37,865 bases of DNA from Candidatus Omnitrophota bacterium (GCA_029261065.1 JAJDCB010000002.1:1-37865); one strand, 5' to 3'; positions 17,315 to 24,572 are shown, numbered from the stretch's first letter. The notes: generated by a model from the sequence alone, not told the origin. Translations and numbers: made by a program.

Positions 17315-17608
17315 TTATGCCCTAGCGGGGACATATCTTTTAACTTTAATTTTCTTAGCATTCTTTCGCGCTTTAGCTAAATCGTAATTGAGTTGCATTT
17401 GTAGCCAGGTTTCTGGTGTGCTACCGAAAGCTTTTGATAAACGAATAGCCATTTCTGGAGTAATGCTAGATTTTTTATTAATGATTTGTGACAACATCGG
17501 ACGACTAACCCCAAGAACTTTGGCCGCTGCTGTGATTGTTAATTCTAAAGGGATTAAACATTCAACTTTGATTGATAGTCCTGGATGCTTTGGATTTTTC
17601 ATGGGCAT
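17315..17608 (-). CDS. higA: HigA-family antitoxin (XRE-type HTH)
   Basis: A 97-residue addiction-module antitoxin. It has the HigA layout: NPKHPGLSIKVECLIP at the start, a helix-turn-helix (LTITAAAKVLGVSRPMLSQI) and then TPEMAIRLSKAFGSTPETWL, the classic HigA signature, followed by QMQLNYDLAKAR. HigA binds and neutralises the HigB RNase and represses its own promoter. It begins with ATG preceded by AGAGGT, 11 bp after the higB stop, so the order is toxin first, as is typical for this type. A perfect palindrome upstream of higB is the probable operator. Confidence 0.93.
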   Translation of the reverse strand: MPMKNPKHPGLSIKVECLIPLELTITAAAKVLGVSRPMLSQIINKKSSITPEMAIRLSKAFGSTPETWLQMQLNYDLAKARKNAKKIKVKRYVPARA

Positions 17609-17619
17609 AATGTTACCTC

Positions 17620-17904
17620 TTAATGATAATCTATTAAGTTCACATCGTAAGCTTCTTTGTTTACAGAATCAAAACAAAAAGTCAAACGCATATTTCCACT
17701 AATGGATGTACTCCAAAAATTCTTTAAATTTCCTTTCAACGGATGAAGCTTATAACCAGGCATGTCCATACCTTGAATACTATCTGCAGCATCTAAACGG
17801 CTTAACATTAATTCTAACTTCAACACTAATCTTGGTGGAACGCCGCTACGATCACCATTTAAAAACAGTTTTTTCAAACCACGATGTTTAAAACTTTTGA
17901 TCAT
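17620..17904 (-). CDS. higB: HigB-family mRNA interferase toxin
   Basis: A 94-residue RelE/HigB-superfamily toxin. HigB cleaves mRNA at the ribosome during stress when HigA is degraded. Family landmarks are the start MIKSFKHRGLKKLF, the SGVPPRLVLKLELMLSRLDA helix, MPGYKLHPLKGNLKNFWS and the C-terminal GNMRLTFCFDS...VNLIDYH, which contains the conserved Arg and terminal YH. The length is normal and no residue is obviously lost, so it is likely active. It heads the higBA pair. Directly upstream is a 9+9 palindrome (17927-17945), and TATACT directly abuts the ATG. Confidence 0.93.
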   Translation of the reverse strand: MIKSFKHRGLKKLFLNGDRSGVPPRLVLKLELMLSRLDAADSIQGMDMPGYKLHPLKGNLKNFWSTSISGNMRLTFCFDSVNKEAYDVNLIDYH

Positions 17905-17926
17905 AGTATACCACGATATGTTTAGA

Positions 17927-17945
17927 TGTAAAGCCTGGCTTTACA
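17927..17945. promoter_or_regulatory. higBA operator palindrome
   Basis: A perfect inverted repeat, TGTAAAGCC-T-GGCTTTACA (9 bp arms around one base), lies 22 bp upstream of the higB ATG. On the minus strand its right arm supplies TTTACA, a possible -35 placed 16 bp from TATACT (17905-17910). HigA proteins repress by binding such palindromes. If that -10 is used, transcription would begin inside the annotated start, so another -10 or another start may apply. Confidence 0.65.
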
Positions 17946-17985
17946 CCTTACAAATGCTTTCAAAATTATTTCTTCATAAAACATC

Positions 17986-18042
17986 AATAATCATCTCATC
18001 CTCGCGTCAGACAAATACTGATACTAGGATGAAATGATTATT
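17986..18042. repeat. Long imperfect hairpin between higB and the lamin-tail gene
   Basis: AATAATCATCTCATCCT (17986-18002) pairs with AGGATGAAATGATTATT (18026-18042), 17 bp with one G-U type mismatch. The 23-nt loop contains a small TCAG/CTGA stem. It lies just 3' of the lamin-tail gene (minus strand) and could end that transcript or protect its 3' end, although no clear T-run follows. Confidence 0.5.
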
Positions 18043-18059
18043 AATCGACCAGCCCCTTC

Positions 18060-18740
18060 TTAGGCAAACGATAACTTTCTCTGAATAACAAACCCAAGCA
18101 TTCCAAACATCACATACAACCAAGTCGCAGGTTCAGGCACTGTGGGGGTTGAGGTATTTGTGCTCAATTCTAAAGGTTCCCCTGTTAACGATGCTCCTGG
18201 AGAAAAAGATGTATTTTGAGATTCAAGTAACGCGGCATGTAATGTAAAAGCACTGGCCTCCCCTTCAGGAAAACGGGTTAACGATTGATTATTCCCAGCC
18301 TCAGATCCATAGACAACTTGATCCATTAAGGCATCACTTGTATCGAGAAGAGAAATGGTATCTCCCGAATTATTTAAACTCAATGACCCCGAAGATGAAA
18401 TCTGCCAATTCACTCCTGGCAAGTTGGGCGTCCCTCCTCCAAAAACCACAATAAATTTAAGAGGCTCAACAATCGTATTCGCCTCAAACACATGTCTCGC
18501 GCTTATGCCATCACGAAGGATCCAACTTGAAATATCGATCTCTTGATCACCAATATTAAGCAGCTCCACAAATTCATCACGACTCGAAGACGTCACCCCA
18601 TCTTGATTCGCATCCCCTGCGACACCTGACGGTGGATCAGCCAAAAATTCATTAATAATAATAACGGCGCTCGCAGGCTGACAAGTAAACATCATCACCC
18701 CTAAAGCTATAGTTATTCCCCAATTTTTTATTTGAAACAT
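18060..18740 (-). CDS. Lamin-tail-domain PEP-CTERM exported protein
   Basis: A 226-residue exported protein. A signal peptide (about residues 1-25, ending PASA) leads directly into a lamin-tail (LTD) domain of about 110 residues: IIINEFLADPPSG, DEFVELLNIGDQEIDISSW, GDTISLLDTSDALMDQVVYG. The C-terminus is a PEP-CTERM sorting signal: VPEPATWLYVMFGMLGFVI then a basic tail QRKLSFA. Such proteins are processed by an exosortase (EpsH/XrtA type) and attached to or released at the cell surface, often in exopolysaccharide-forming bacteria. No exosortase is encoded in this window. AAGGAG precedes the ATG. It stands alone, with the MITE-like repeat upstream and the hairpin at 17986-18042 downstream. Confidence 0.88.
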   Translation of the reverse strand: MFQIKNWGITIALGVMMFTCQPASAVIIINEFLADPPSGVAGDANQDGVTSSSRDEFVELLNIGDQEIDISSWILRDGISARHVFEANTIVEPLKFIVVFGGGTPNLPGVNWQISSSGSLSLNNSGDTISLLDTSDALMDQVVYGSEAGNNQSLTRFPEGEASAFTLHAALLESQNTSFSPGASLTGEPLELSTNTSTPTVPEPATWLYVMFGMLGFVIQRKLSFA

Positions 18741-18843
18741 AGTTTCTCCTTGAATGTAAATGATTTAATAACGATTTTATAAGGGGGAATGTCGTTTTGA
18801 TTTGAGGAAGACGACTTATGTGGGGCAAGGGCAACGTATATTA

Positions 18844-19103
18844 AGAGCAAGAATAACCAAGGTACAAGTTACAAGATATTCGGCCTTTGGCCGAACCAGC
18901 GTCTCTTGACGCTTTGGCAAAAAATTATCAATAACCAATAACTAAATAATCAAATTGTTTGGGTATTTTGTTTTTGTCATTGTCTCTTTTTTGACCCGCC
19001 TATGGCGGGTTCCCGCCATAGGCGGGATTTCTTACCCTAGCGTCGTCTAGACGCGCAGAGTCGGCCGTAGGCCGATTTCTTGTACCTTGGTTATTCTTGC
19101 TCT
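18844..19103. mobile_element. 260-bp MITE-like element with perfect 25-bp terminal inverted repeats
   Basis: Bases 18844-18868 and 19079-19103 are perfect 25-bp inverted repeats containing AATAACCAAGGTACAAG. Just inside each end sits a GC-rich hairpin (CGGCCTTTGGCCG on the left, CGGCCTACGGCCG on the right). The centre holds a further long palindrome (ACCCGCC-TATGGCGGGT followed by CCCGCCATAGGCGGG). There is no coding capacity, and no clear target duplication is visible at the borders. A partial second copy with the same end begins at 37828. It fills most of the 378-bp gap 18741-19118. Confidence 0.75.
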
Positions 19104-19118
19104 AATAACTAACAAAGT

Positions 19119-19625
19119 TTACATATTATTATCAACTTTTTTCAAAAAAATCTTTAAGTTTTCCGCCGGAAACATAAACGTCCAAAACCGTTCATACGTC
19201 CGCGGCCGCCAATTGGCCAAGGCCTTAATACCAAGCATACGATACGTTTTGTAAAAAGTGATTTCGTAATTAACAATTTCTAATGGAAGCGGTCGAATGA
19301 GATTGATAAATAAAAAATAGGAAAAGAAAAACTTATGTTGAACTTCTGAGTAAGCCACGTAACTTGAAAAATGCGGGGTCTCCATAAATAACGTACCCCC
19401 TGGTTTTAAAATACGCGTTAACTCATTAATAAACCCTTGCGGATCATCCAAATGTTCAATGATATGTTTAGCATAAATTTTATCAAAACTATTATCTTCT
19501 ATCGGAAACGGATAAACATTAAAATCATGCTTAATATCTGCATGCGATTTCTCATCAATATCGATCCCTGTGGAACCAGGAATTTTATTTATGCCGCATC
19601 CTACGTCTAAAATTTTTTCGATCAA
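19119..19625 (-). CDS. Class I SAM-dependent methyltransferase
   Basis: A 168-residue methyltransferase of the Methyltransf_11 type. The start is TTG with AAGGAG seven bases upstream. Motif I is KILDVGCGINK (SAM-binding, residues about 4-14), then the acidic GIDIDEKSHADIKHD segment and NSFDKIYAKHIIEHLDDP, with the usual post-motif FINELTRILKPGGTLFMETP. The C-terminal part (FINLIRPLPLEIVNYEITFY...) is short, making it smaller than typical 200-250-residue members. The substrate is unknown; this type is common in glycan and lipid modification. Its stop lies 16 bp inside the border of the MITE-like element at 19103, and dispersed palindromes occupy the region upstream. Confidence 0.85.
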   Translation of the reverse strand: MIEKILDVGCGINKIPGSTGIDIDEKSHADIKHDFNVYPFPIEDNSFDKIYAKHIIEHLDDPQGFINELTRILKPGGTLFMETPHFSSYVAYSEVQHKFFFSYFLFINLIRPLPLEIVNYEITFYKTYRMLGIKALANWRPRTYERFWTFMFPAENLKIFLKKVDNNM

Positions 19626-19660
19626 GATTTACTCCTTCATTAAGAAAAAAATTAAAAGTA

Positions 19661-19823
19661 ATCATGTCATTCCCACGAAAACGGGAACCTCAACATAATC
19701 ATACTACTACTAGATCCCCACTTTCGTGAGGACGACATGTTTAACATCTCTCGCATTAAAAAATCTAATACCAATCATGTCATTCCCGCGTAAGCGGGAA
19801 CCCCAACATAACTATATTACTAC
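19661..19823. repeat. Dispersed GTCATTCCCG palindromes, two direct 50-bp copies and one inverted
   Basis: Two 50-bp direct copies (19661-19710 and 19774-19823) each contain GTCATTCCC-GCG..CGGGAA followed by CAACATAA...TACTAC; they differ at about seven positions. Between them, 19711-19740 carries an inverted, diverged relative (GATCCCCACTTTCGTGAGGA). They fill the gap between the mini-Rhs partner gene and the methyltransferase (19626-19841). Related copies occur at 22847-22866, 22927-22950, 24093-24116 and, inside a gene, at 33538-33560. Confidence 0.75.
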
Positions 19824-19841
19824 AGTATGGACACTTCCAGT

Positions 19842-20462
19842 CTAACCTAACACTTCTGCTCTTTCTAGTCCCTGCTTATAAACACCGTCTAGGTTACCAT
19901 TTAGAAAAGAAACTGTATAATAAAATCCATCCTTTGATTTAACATAATAATAGTTTTCTCGAACCTTTTCTATTATTTGAAATTGTTTTTTTCTTAAAAA
20001 CTCTTCTTCCGGCATCCATCGATACAAACCTTCAGCAAATTCGTAACCTTTTAACATATAGGAATAATTTGAATAGACCAAAAAAACAAATGGAGGCTTT
20101 TCGCGCTTTAAGACTTCAAAATTTGCTAACTTCCCACCCTTAAAACTAATTCGATAATTAACATTATTAACAGACTTTAAATAATACTGATCTTTTTTAT
20201 ATTCCTTTATAATCGGCCTTAAATCAGAAGTTTTAATACTTTCTTTTCTCTCATATAAAGCAAGAAACTCCTGTTCTTCCATTCCAATATAAAGCTCAGT
20301 ATAAATATACTTAACATCCAACGGATTATGCCCAACTTTAGGGTCCTCTAAATATACATCCAGCAATTCTTGGTCGGACTTTCCATGATAAACATCTTTA
20401 CTATAACAGTTCGTAGCAAAAATCAATCCAACAAAAATTAAAAAAGGCCATAATTTGGGCAT
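19842..20462 (-). CDS. Exported protein with two BamE-like repeats; candidate partner of the mini-Rhs
   Basis: A 206-residue exported protein (signal about 1-20, ending TNCYSKD; the Cys could be lipidated but the lipobox is poor). The body seems to be two similar units. About residues 55-118 contain GMEEQEFLALYE...YYLKSVNNVNYRISFKGGKL. About residues 145-198 contain WMPEEEFLRKKQF...YYYVKSKDGFYYTVSFLNGNL. Each has the helix-then-strands pattern and terminal FxxGxL of BamE/SmpA-type folds. Its AGAGGA-preceded ATG lies 21 bp after the mini-Rhs stop, the usual place for an immunity or accessory gene. An immunity role is inference from position only; the signal peptide would put it in the same compartment as the Rhs protein. 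Confidence 0.7.
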   Translation of the reverse strand: MPKLWPFLIFVGLIFATNCYSKDVYHGKSDQELLDVYLEDPKVGHNPLDVKYIYTELYIGMEEQEFLALYERKESIKTSDLRPIIKEYKKDQYYLKSVNNVNYRISFKGGKLANFEVLKREKPPFVFLVYSNYSYMLKGYEFAEGLYRWMPEEEFLRKKQFQIIEKVRENYYYVKSKDGFYYTVSFLNGNLDGVYKQGLERAEVLG

Positions 20463-20483
20463 ATTACATTCCTCTTTGTTTTC

Positions 20484-22691
20484 TTAATTATCATAATTTC
20501 CGTTTATGGCACCATTTACCAAACCCACTCCCCCAAAATCCGCTCGCACTCCATAAATGGCTGATGATGCGTAAAAGCTCCAACCAGCACTGCCACCAAC
20601 GGCTGTAAAAGCTTGGACACCGCTCATGCCACCTTTCTCAACTAAGGTTGTAAAACAAACCTGCTGGCAAGTTCCCGTCCATGGCGAACCCCAAAGATCA
20701 CCACTCTTAAAAGGATTTAATAAATCTGAATCTAAGGCTGAATCGAAAAAGCCATCTGACGTCTTAACAAGAACGGCCGTATGATTAATATTAAGAGCTT
20801 CTGTTACTTTTCCTATCGCTGTATTAGGCCAACCATTCTGCGAAGCAATCCTTCCTTGCTTTATATCTGTATATTTTCCAGCAGTCTCAACAATTTGATT
20901 AGTTGTAGTCCCTCCGTTACTTTTTACATCAGAACCTGCTCCATATTTATTAAAAGAATCACTTTGATTTTTAGGATCTCTAAGGTCTACTCCAGAATAA
21001 GTCTCCGGTGTAACAACAAGATACACAGCCGAGCTAACAACAGCCTGACTAATCATATTTCCTAATAGTTGAGCTGTTTTTGGCGTAAAACCAAGAGCAT
21101 CGTCAAATATTTGTTCGGATACCCAATTCACTCCTTTTTTACCTGGAGGAGTATCCAGAATTCTCATTGCAATAAATGAGGCGGCAATCGCTAAAGGATT
21201 CCCCCAAGAAAATAAAGCAGATATAGCAATACCAGCGGCTTCATTAGAAAAGGCGTTAAAACTGCCCCCCGTTAAACCATCACCCAAACCGGGAACCTGA
21301 AAATTAAAAAAGGCGCGAACTGCTGTTTTAATCCCACCCCAAATGCTTTTCCAAAATCCATGACCATCAGGGTCAATATAATTAACAGGATTATTACCCG
21401 AATAATGATACCTATTAAAGGTAACAGAATTATTAGGATCTTGCACGATCGTATCTGCCTGAATAAATCTTCCAAGTTCCGGATCATAATACCTAGCTCC
21501 CAAAAAATATAATCCAGAGCCCTGATCAAAAGGCTTACCGGTAAAATAATAATGCGCCACCTCAGAAGAACTTCCGTAGCGTTCGTATCTGGCCAACGCC
21601 CCATAGGGAAGATATTCGATAAGTTCTGTTTTAACACCGTCTTTATTCGTCGTCACATGCGTTGAACCTAAATGGTTCTGATGAAAATAAAGTGCCTCGC
21701 CATTATTCACTGAGGCGATGCGTGTTGCTCCTAAAAAGATGTGCGAAATATCTCGCCCATTATTGTTCTCAAAGAGCGAACCAACAAAAGATGTTTCATG
21801 AGCGTTATTAGTTACTTGCGGTTGCTCAAAACTTATTTTATTATGAACCAAATACCCACCGGCAAAATAATTGTGATGCGTATCAACTTCTATATTATAC
21901 ACAGGCACTGATTCTGTGAGCGTGATTTTTTCTTGTTTTTTTATTGTTACAGCATCCAAATGAACATCAAAAATGGTATCCCCTATTGAAAAACCCTCAA
22001 TCTCCTTCCACTCCCCATTTGTGTAAAAGGGATGATTACCTGTCACACGGACGCGATCATTGATGTTGAAATATTCCTTTGTGGCCTCCGTTTGAAACAA
22101 TTGGGAGACAAAAGAAGAAACCGTCTCTCCTGTTGTTTCGTTGTAACTTAAAACGCGATCGCCTATCTGAATCTGCTCAATAGCCTTGGCACTGCCATCC
22201 GCCATGAGGATTTCTGTACCAGCAAGAAAACAGGTATTATTTGCCGTCTGAGTGTAATCGACACGTTTTGTGCGTCCAGCATCGCCATCATATTCATAAT
22301 GTGTAGTTAACTGCCCATTACGTGTTACATCTGTTAAACGATTTTCAATAGAATAACGAAATTCTGTTGTGTTGCCATTTTTGATTTTTGTAATAAGATT
22401 CCCATTGTCATCATAAGCGTAATCGTAACGCTTGACACCATCTGTTGTTGAAACAACGGCATGCGGCCCCGCATCATCTTGATCCTTAAGATTACGCGTC
22501 CCATAACTGTAGCTACGCCCATCCTTCTCTAATAAATTACCAATCTCATCATACACATAATTTTTAACCCCATAATGTGTTGATGACGCTTGGATCAAAC
22601 GATTCATCGCATCATACGTAAAATTCTCAGCGCCCACTGGATTAGCGAAAAACACACAGAACAAAACCACAACAGAAAATAACCGTGTCAT
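20484..22691 (-). CDS. Mini-Rhs protein with embedded Hint domain and variable C-terminal tip
   Basis: A 735-residue exported Rhs-family protein. A signal peptide (1-21, ending VGA) runs straight into YD repeats (about 24-150: NFTYDAMNRLIQASSTHYG, YVYDEIGNLLEKDG). A 131-residue Hint domain follows, from C154 (CFLAGTEILMADGS) to N284 (YLVHN), with the block-B motif VTGNHPF. Next come Rhs-core sequences (about 300-445: FHQNHLGSTHVTTNKDG, GARYYDPELGRFIQAD, NYIDPDGHG). The tip (about 446-735) is not recognised; it includes NHTAVLVKTSDGFFDSA and GTCQQVCFTTLVEKGG, possibly a Cys/His catalytic pair. It is a paralogue of only the last third of the giant Rhs. GAGGAGG precedes the ATG, a promoter lies at 22874-22902, and a candidate immunity/accessory gene follows 21 bp downstream. 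It is far too short to build a full Rhs shell. Confidence 0.88.
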   Translation of the reverse strand: MTRLFSVVVLFCVFFANPVGAENFTYDAMNRLIQASSTHYGVKNYVYDEIGNLLEKDGRSYSYGTRNLKDQDDAGPHAVVSTTDGVKRYDYAYDDNGNLITKIKNGNTTEFRYSIENRLTDVTRNGQLTTHYEYDGDAGRTKRVDYTQTANNTCFLAGTEILMADGSAKAIEQIQIGDRVLSYNETTGETVSSFVSQLFQTEATKEYFNINDRVRVTGNHPFYTNGEWKEIEGFSIGDTIFDVHLDAVTIKKQEKITLTESVPVYNIEVDTHHNYFAGGYLVHNKISFEQPQVTNNAHETSFVGSLFENNNGRDISHIFLGATRIASVNNGEALYFHQNHLGSTHVTTNKDGVKTELIEYLPYGALARYERYGSSSEVAHYYFTGKPFDQGSGLYFLGARYYDPELGRFIQADTIVQDPNNSVTFNRYHYSGNNPVNYIDPDGHGFWKSIWGGIKTAVRAFFNFQVPGLGDGLTGGSFNAFSNEAAGIAISALFSWGNPLAIAASFIAMRILDTPPGKKGVNWVSEQIFDDALGFTPKTAQLLGNMISQAVVSSAVYLVVTPETYSGVDLRDPKNQSDSFNKYGAGSDVKSNGGTTTNQIVETAGKYTDIKQGRIASQNGWPNTAIGKVTEALNINHTAVLVKTSDGFFDSALDSDLLNPFKSGDLWGSPWTGTCQQVCFTTLVEKGGMSGVQAFTAVGGSAGWSFYASSAIYGVRADFGGVGLVNGAINGNYDN

Positions 22692-22846
22692 AAAGCCTCC
22701 TCATTTTGAATGAAACATAAAATTTTTGGCGCAAGAGGCAAAGGATCTAAGGGCACGGGTTTAAATAAGTAATTTGTGTTTTGTTGGGAATGGATTTAGG
22801 GCAAGATAAGGGAAATAATTTTGTTACAAATGTTTACTATGAGTAG

Positions 22847-22950
22847 ATCCCCGCTTGCGCGGGGATGAAAAAAATTGTATTAATTTATTAACAAAGTGAC
22901 AATAGACATGTCGTCCCCACCCCTATGTCATTCCCGCGCAAGCGGGAATC
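22847..22950. repeat. Two dispersed GC-rich palindromes upstream of the mini-Rhs
   Basis: ATCCCCGCTTGCGCGGGGAT (22847-22866) and GTCATTCCCGCGCAAGCGGG (22927-22950 with its final AATC) are members of the same repeat family as at 19661-19823. They flank the candidate promoter at 22874-22902. The first would form a hairpin at the very 5' end of the mini-Rhs mRNA, and the second lies just upstream of the -35. The 305-bp gap 22692-22996 holds nothing else recognisable. Confidence 0.75.
22874..22902 (-). promoter_or_regulatory. promoter for the mini-Rhs gene
   Basis: On the minus strand, TTGTCA (22897-22902) and TACAAT (22874-22879) match the -35 and -10 consensus at five of six bases each, with exactly 17 bp between them. 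Transcription would begin near 22867, giving an unusually long leader of about 175 nt that opens with the palindrome at 22847-22866. Confidence 0.6.
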
Positions 22951-22996
22951 CTACGGAATAAACTCAAGAGGGGATCAAAACTCTTAACTTAAAATC

Positions 22997-23902
22997 TTAA
23001 AACCGCACACCCACCCTCGCCCCAACCTCAAACGAATTATTCTTAGGCTCCACCCCAGCAGCACAAGGCGTACCTCCGCAGGTAATGGTGGCGATGTTCG
23101 ATTCATCAATTTGCCAATAACGGACAAAAGGTTCAAGGAGCAGATTATATTTCTCACCTTCTCGAATTAATTTAACTGAACCACGAACCCCAAAACCGTT
23201 GTCTTGATCATTTTCTAAAGTACTTAAACCAGCAGCCACATCTTCCAAATGGCTTTCTTGTTTTCCGCTTAAAAATAAATCGTATTCAACATTTAGACCA
23301 AACGACCAAACATCATCTAACTGTGTGAGAGTCTCAATACCAAAGGGAAGATAATAATAACGCGACTCTCGATCAAATCCAACATGACCTGTCGTTGTTG
23401 TCTTACCACCAAGCCCATCAAACAAATAACGAAATCCAAAACCTAAATAAGGCGTAAGCACAGTGTCATCACCCACGGGCATATCAATTCCGGCTAATCC
23501 ACGGATTTCAAAAAGCAAATCAAAAATATTATCCACGGTTCCTGTTGAAACCGATTCATAATCAACACTCCCAAATGCCAAATTGGAATCCAAGGCAAAC
23601 ATCTTATTCTCAGCATAAAAATCAAGAACATCCGTAATCGAATTAAGCTCTGCATTCTCATCCGAACGATACGTATATCGCCCAAAAATCCCAAACATCG
23701 CCCCCTTCTCTTCAATAAAGTCAGGCTCTTCATACCGAATATAAGAGATCGTCGTCCCCATATCCCACTGACCATTTTTTTCATCAAAGGCCTCAAGAGA
23801 TTGAACGGCACTAGCCGAGATAAAAATTGTTAATAAAACACTTAAAAATGCTGTTTGCATTTTTTGTTGAGTTAATCCGAGGTGTAACTGAAGGCGTTTC
23901 AT
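22997..23902 (-). CDS. Outer-membrane beta-barrel protein
   Basis: A 301-residue outer-membrane protein. The start is the ATG at 23902, preceded by AAGGAAG at good spacing; an in-frame ATG at 23950 would add 16 residues with no ribosome site. A basic N-terminus and hydrophobic signal (about 16-36, MQTAFLSVLLTIFISASAVQ) precede the mature chain. The rest is alternating amphipathic strands rich in Tyr and Gly (GQWDMGTTISYIRYEEPDF, DTVLTPYLGFGFRYLFDG, SFGLNVEYDLFLSG). It ends NSFEVGARVGVRF, with the terminal Phe recognised by the BAM machinery. This supports a barrel of about 12-14 strands; ligand or transport role is unknown. The upstream region carries a tandem repeat array overlapping its candidate promoter. 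Confidence 0.85.
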   Translation of the reverse strand: MKRLQLHLGLTQQKMQTAFLSVLLTIFISASAVQSLEAFDEKNGQWDMGTTISYIRYEEPDFIEEKGAMFGIFGRYTYRSDENAELNSITDVLDFYAENKMFALDSNLAFGSVDYESVSTGTVDNIFDLLFEIRGLAGIDMPVGDDTVLTPYLGFGFRYLFDGLGGKTTTTGHVGFDRESRYYYLPFGIETLTQLDDVWSFGLNVEYDLFLSGKQESHLEDVAAGLSTLENDQDNGFGVRGSVKLIREGEKYNLLLEPFVRYWQIDESNIATITCGGTPCAAGVEPKNNSFEVGARVGVRF

Positions 23903-23965
23903 ATGACTTCCTTTCTTTTGTTGATTTAATGCTTTTATTCTCGTTGACATCTGTCATTCCTGTGG

Positions 23966-23994
23966 AATGTAGAACCCTATTATTTCCGTGTAAA
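23966..23994 (-). promoter_or_regulatory. candidate promoter of the outer-membrane barrel gene
   Basis: TTTACA (23989-23994, minus strand) and TACATT (23966-23971) lie 17 bp apart, about 65-90 bp upstream of the ATG at 23902. The -35 hexamer adjoins the tandem repeat array, whose every unit supplies a TTTACA or GTTACA hexamer at 19-bp intervals. Confidence 0.45.
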
Positions 23995-23995
23995 T

Positions 23996-24116
23996 CTGTC
24001 ATTCACGTGTAACGCTGTCATTCTCGTGTAAAGCTGTCATTCTCGTGTAAAGCTGTCATTCTCGTGTAACGCTGTCATTCTCGTGTAAAGCTGTCATTCC
24101 CGTGAAAACGGGAATC
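23996..24116. repeat. 19-bp tandem array (six units) ending in a full dispersed palindrome
   Basis: Units of 19 bp with consensus CTGTCATTCTCGTGTAAAG start at 23996, 24015, 24034, 24053, 24072 and 24091. A degenerate relative lies at 23951. The last unit is complete on its right side: GTCATTCCCGTGAAAACGGG plus AATC (24093-24116), the dispersed palindrome found elsewhere in the window. The tandem units look like serial copies of that palindrome's left half. There are no unique spacers, so this is not CRISPR. Confidence 0.85.
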
Positions 24117-24140
24117 TAAATAATCTTAAAAACAATCATC

Positions 24141-24572
24141 CTATTTATTGTTTTTCTTCGACGCTTCTAAATAACGGACATCCTCAACAAAATTATTAGC
24201 ATCGTATGTAACCTCAATCTTAAGCTCTTTACCATCAGCAATCATCTCCGTTGGCGTGCCGATAACCTCCCATAATCCTAATGAAAAAATGTCCGCAGTG
24301 CCATGGAAAAAAGCTCGCCCAACCTTTGCTCCTTTAGAATAACCTTGAACAAATTTATAAATATCTACTTTTTTCCCATCCTTTTCGCCACTCCATTCTG
24401 GCGCGCCGAATTCGCCAATAAGGTATGAACGATCCGTACCAACTTCTAAAACACTTAAATCTTTTTTTGTCTCCTGTTTAGCTGCCATAAAAACAGAACA
24501 ACCCACATTTGAGAAACAAAAAATTAATAATAGAAGCACGACGCGTAAGTTGCTTTTTCTTCCCAAACACAT
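24141..24572 (-). CDS. Small lipoprotein with BamE/SmpA-like pattern
   Basis: A 143-residue protein with a hydrophobic signal (about 9-24) ending in NVGC, a plausible lipobox. The mature domain shows VGTDRSYLIGEFGAPEWSGE, then DIYKFVQGYSKG, a Gly/Phe-rich AFFHGTADIFSLGLWEVIGT and LKIEVTYDANNFVEDVRYLE. The G-T-x-x-x-L-x-x-x-F-G-x-P pattern is typical of the helical part of BamE/SmpA-OmlA folds, and the final strands fit. I infer an outer-membrane-associated lipoprotein but cannot give a function. A GAAGGG ribosome-binding site precedes the ATG. It is the last of five lipoprotein genes in a row; the repeat array lies just downstream. Confidence 0.72.
   Translation of the reverse strand: MCLGRKSNLRVVLLLLIFCFSNVGCSVFMAAKQETKKDLSVLEVGTDRSYLIGEFGAPEWSGEKDGKKVDIYKFVQGYSKGAKVGRAFFHGTADIFSLGLWEVIGTPTEMIADGKELKIEVTYDANNFVEDVRYLEASKKNNK

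Noticed and set aside
23996-24116. Tandem repeats resembling a CRISPR array
   Set aside because: The period is 19 bp with repeat directly following repeat and no unique spacers; no cas genes are present.
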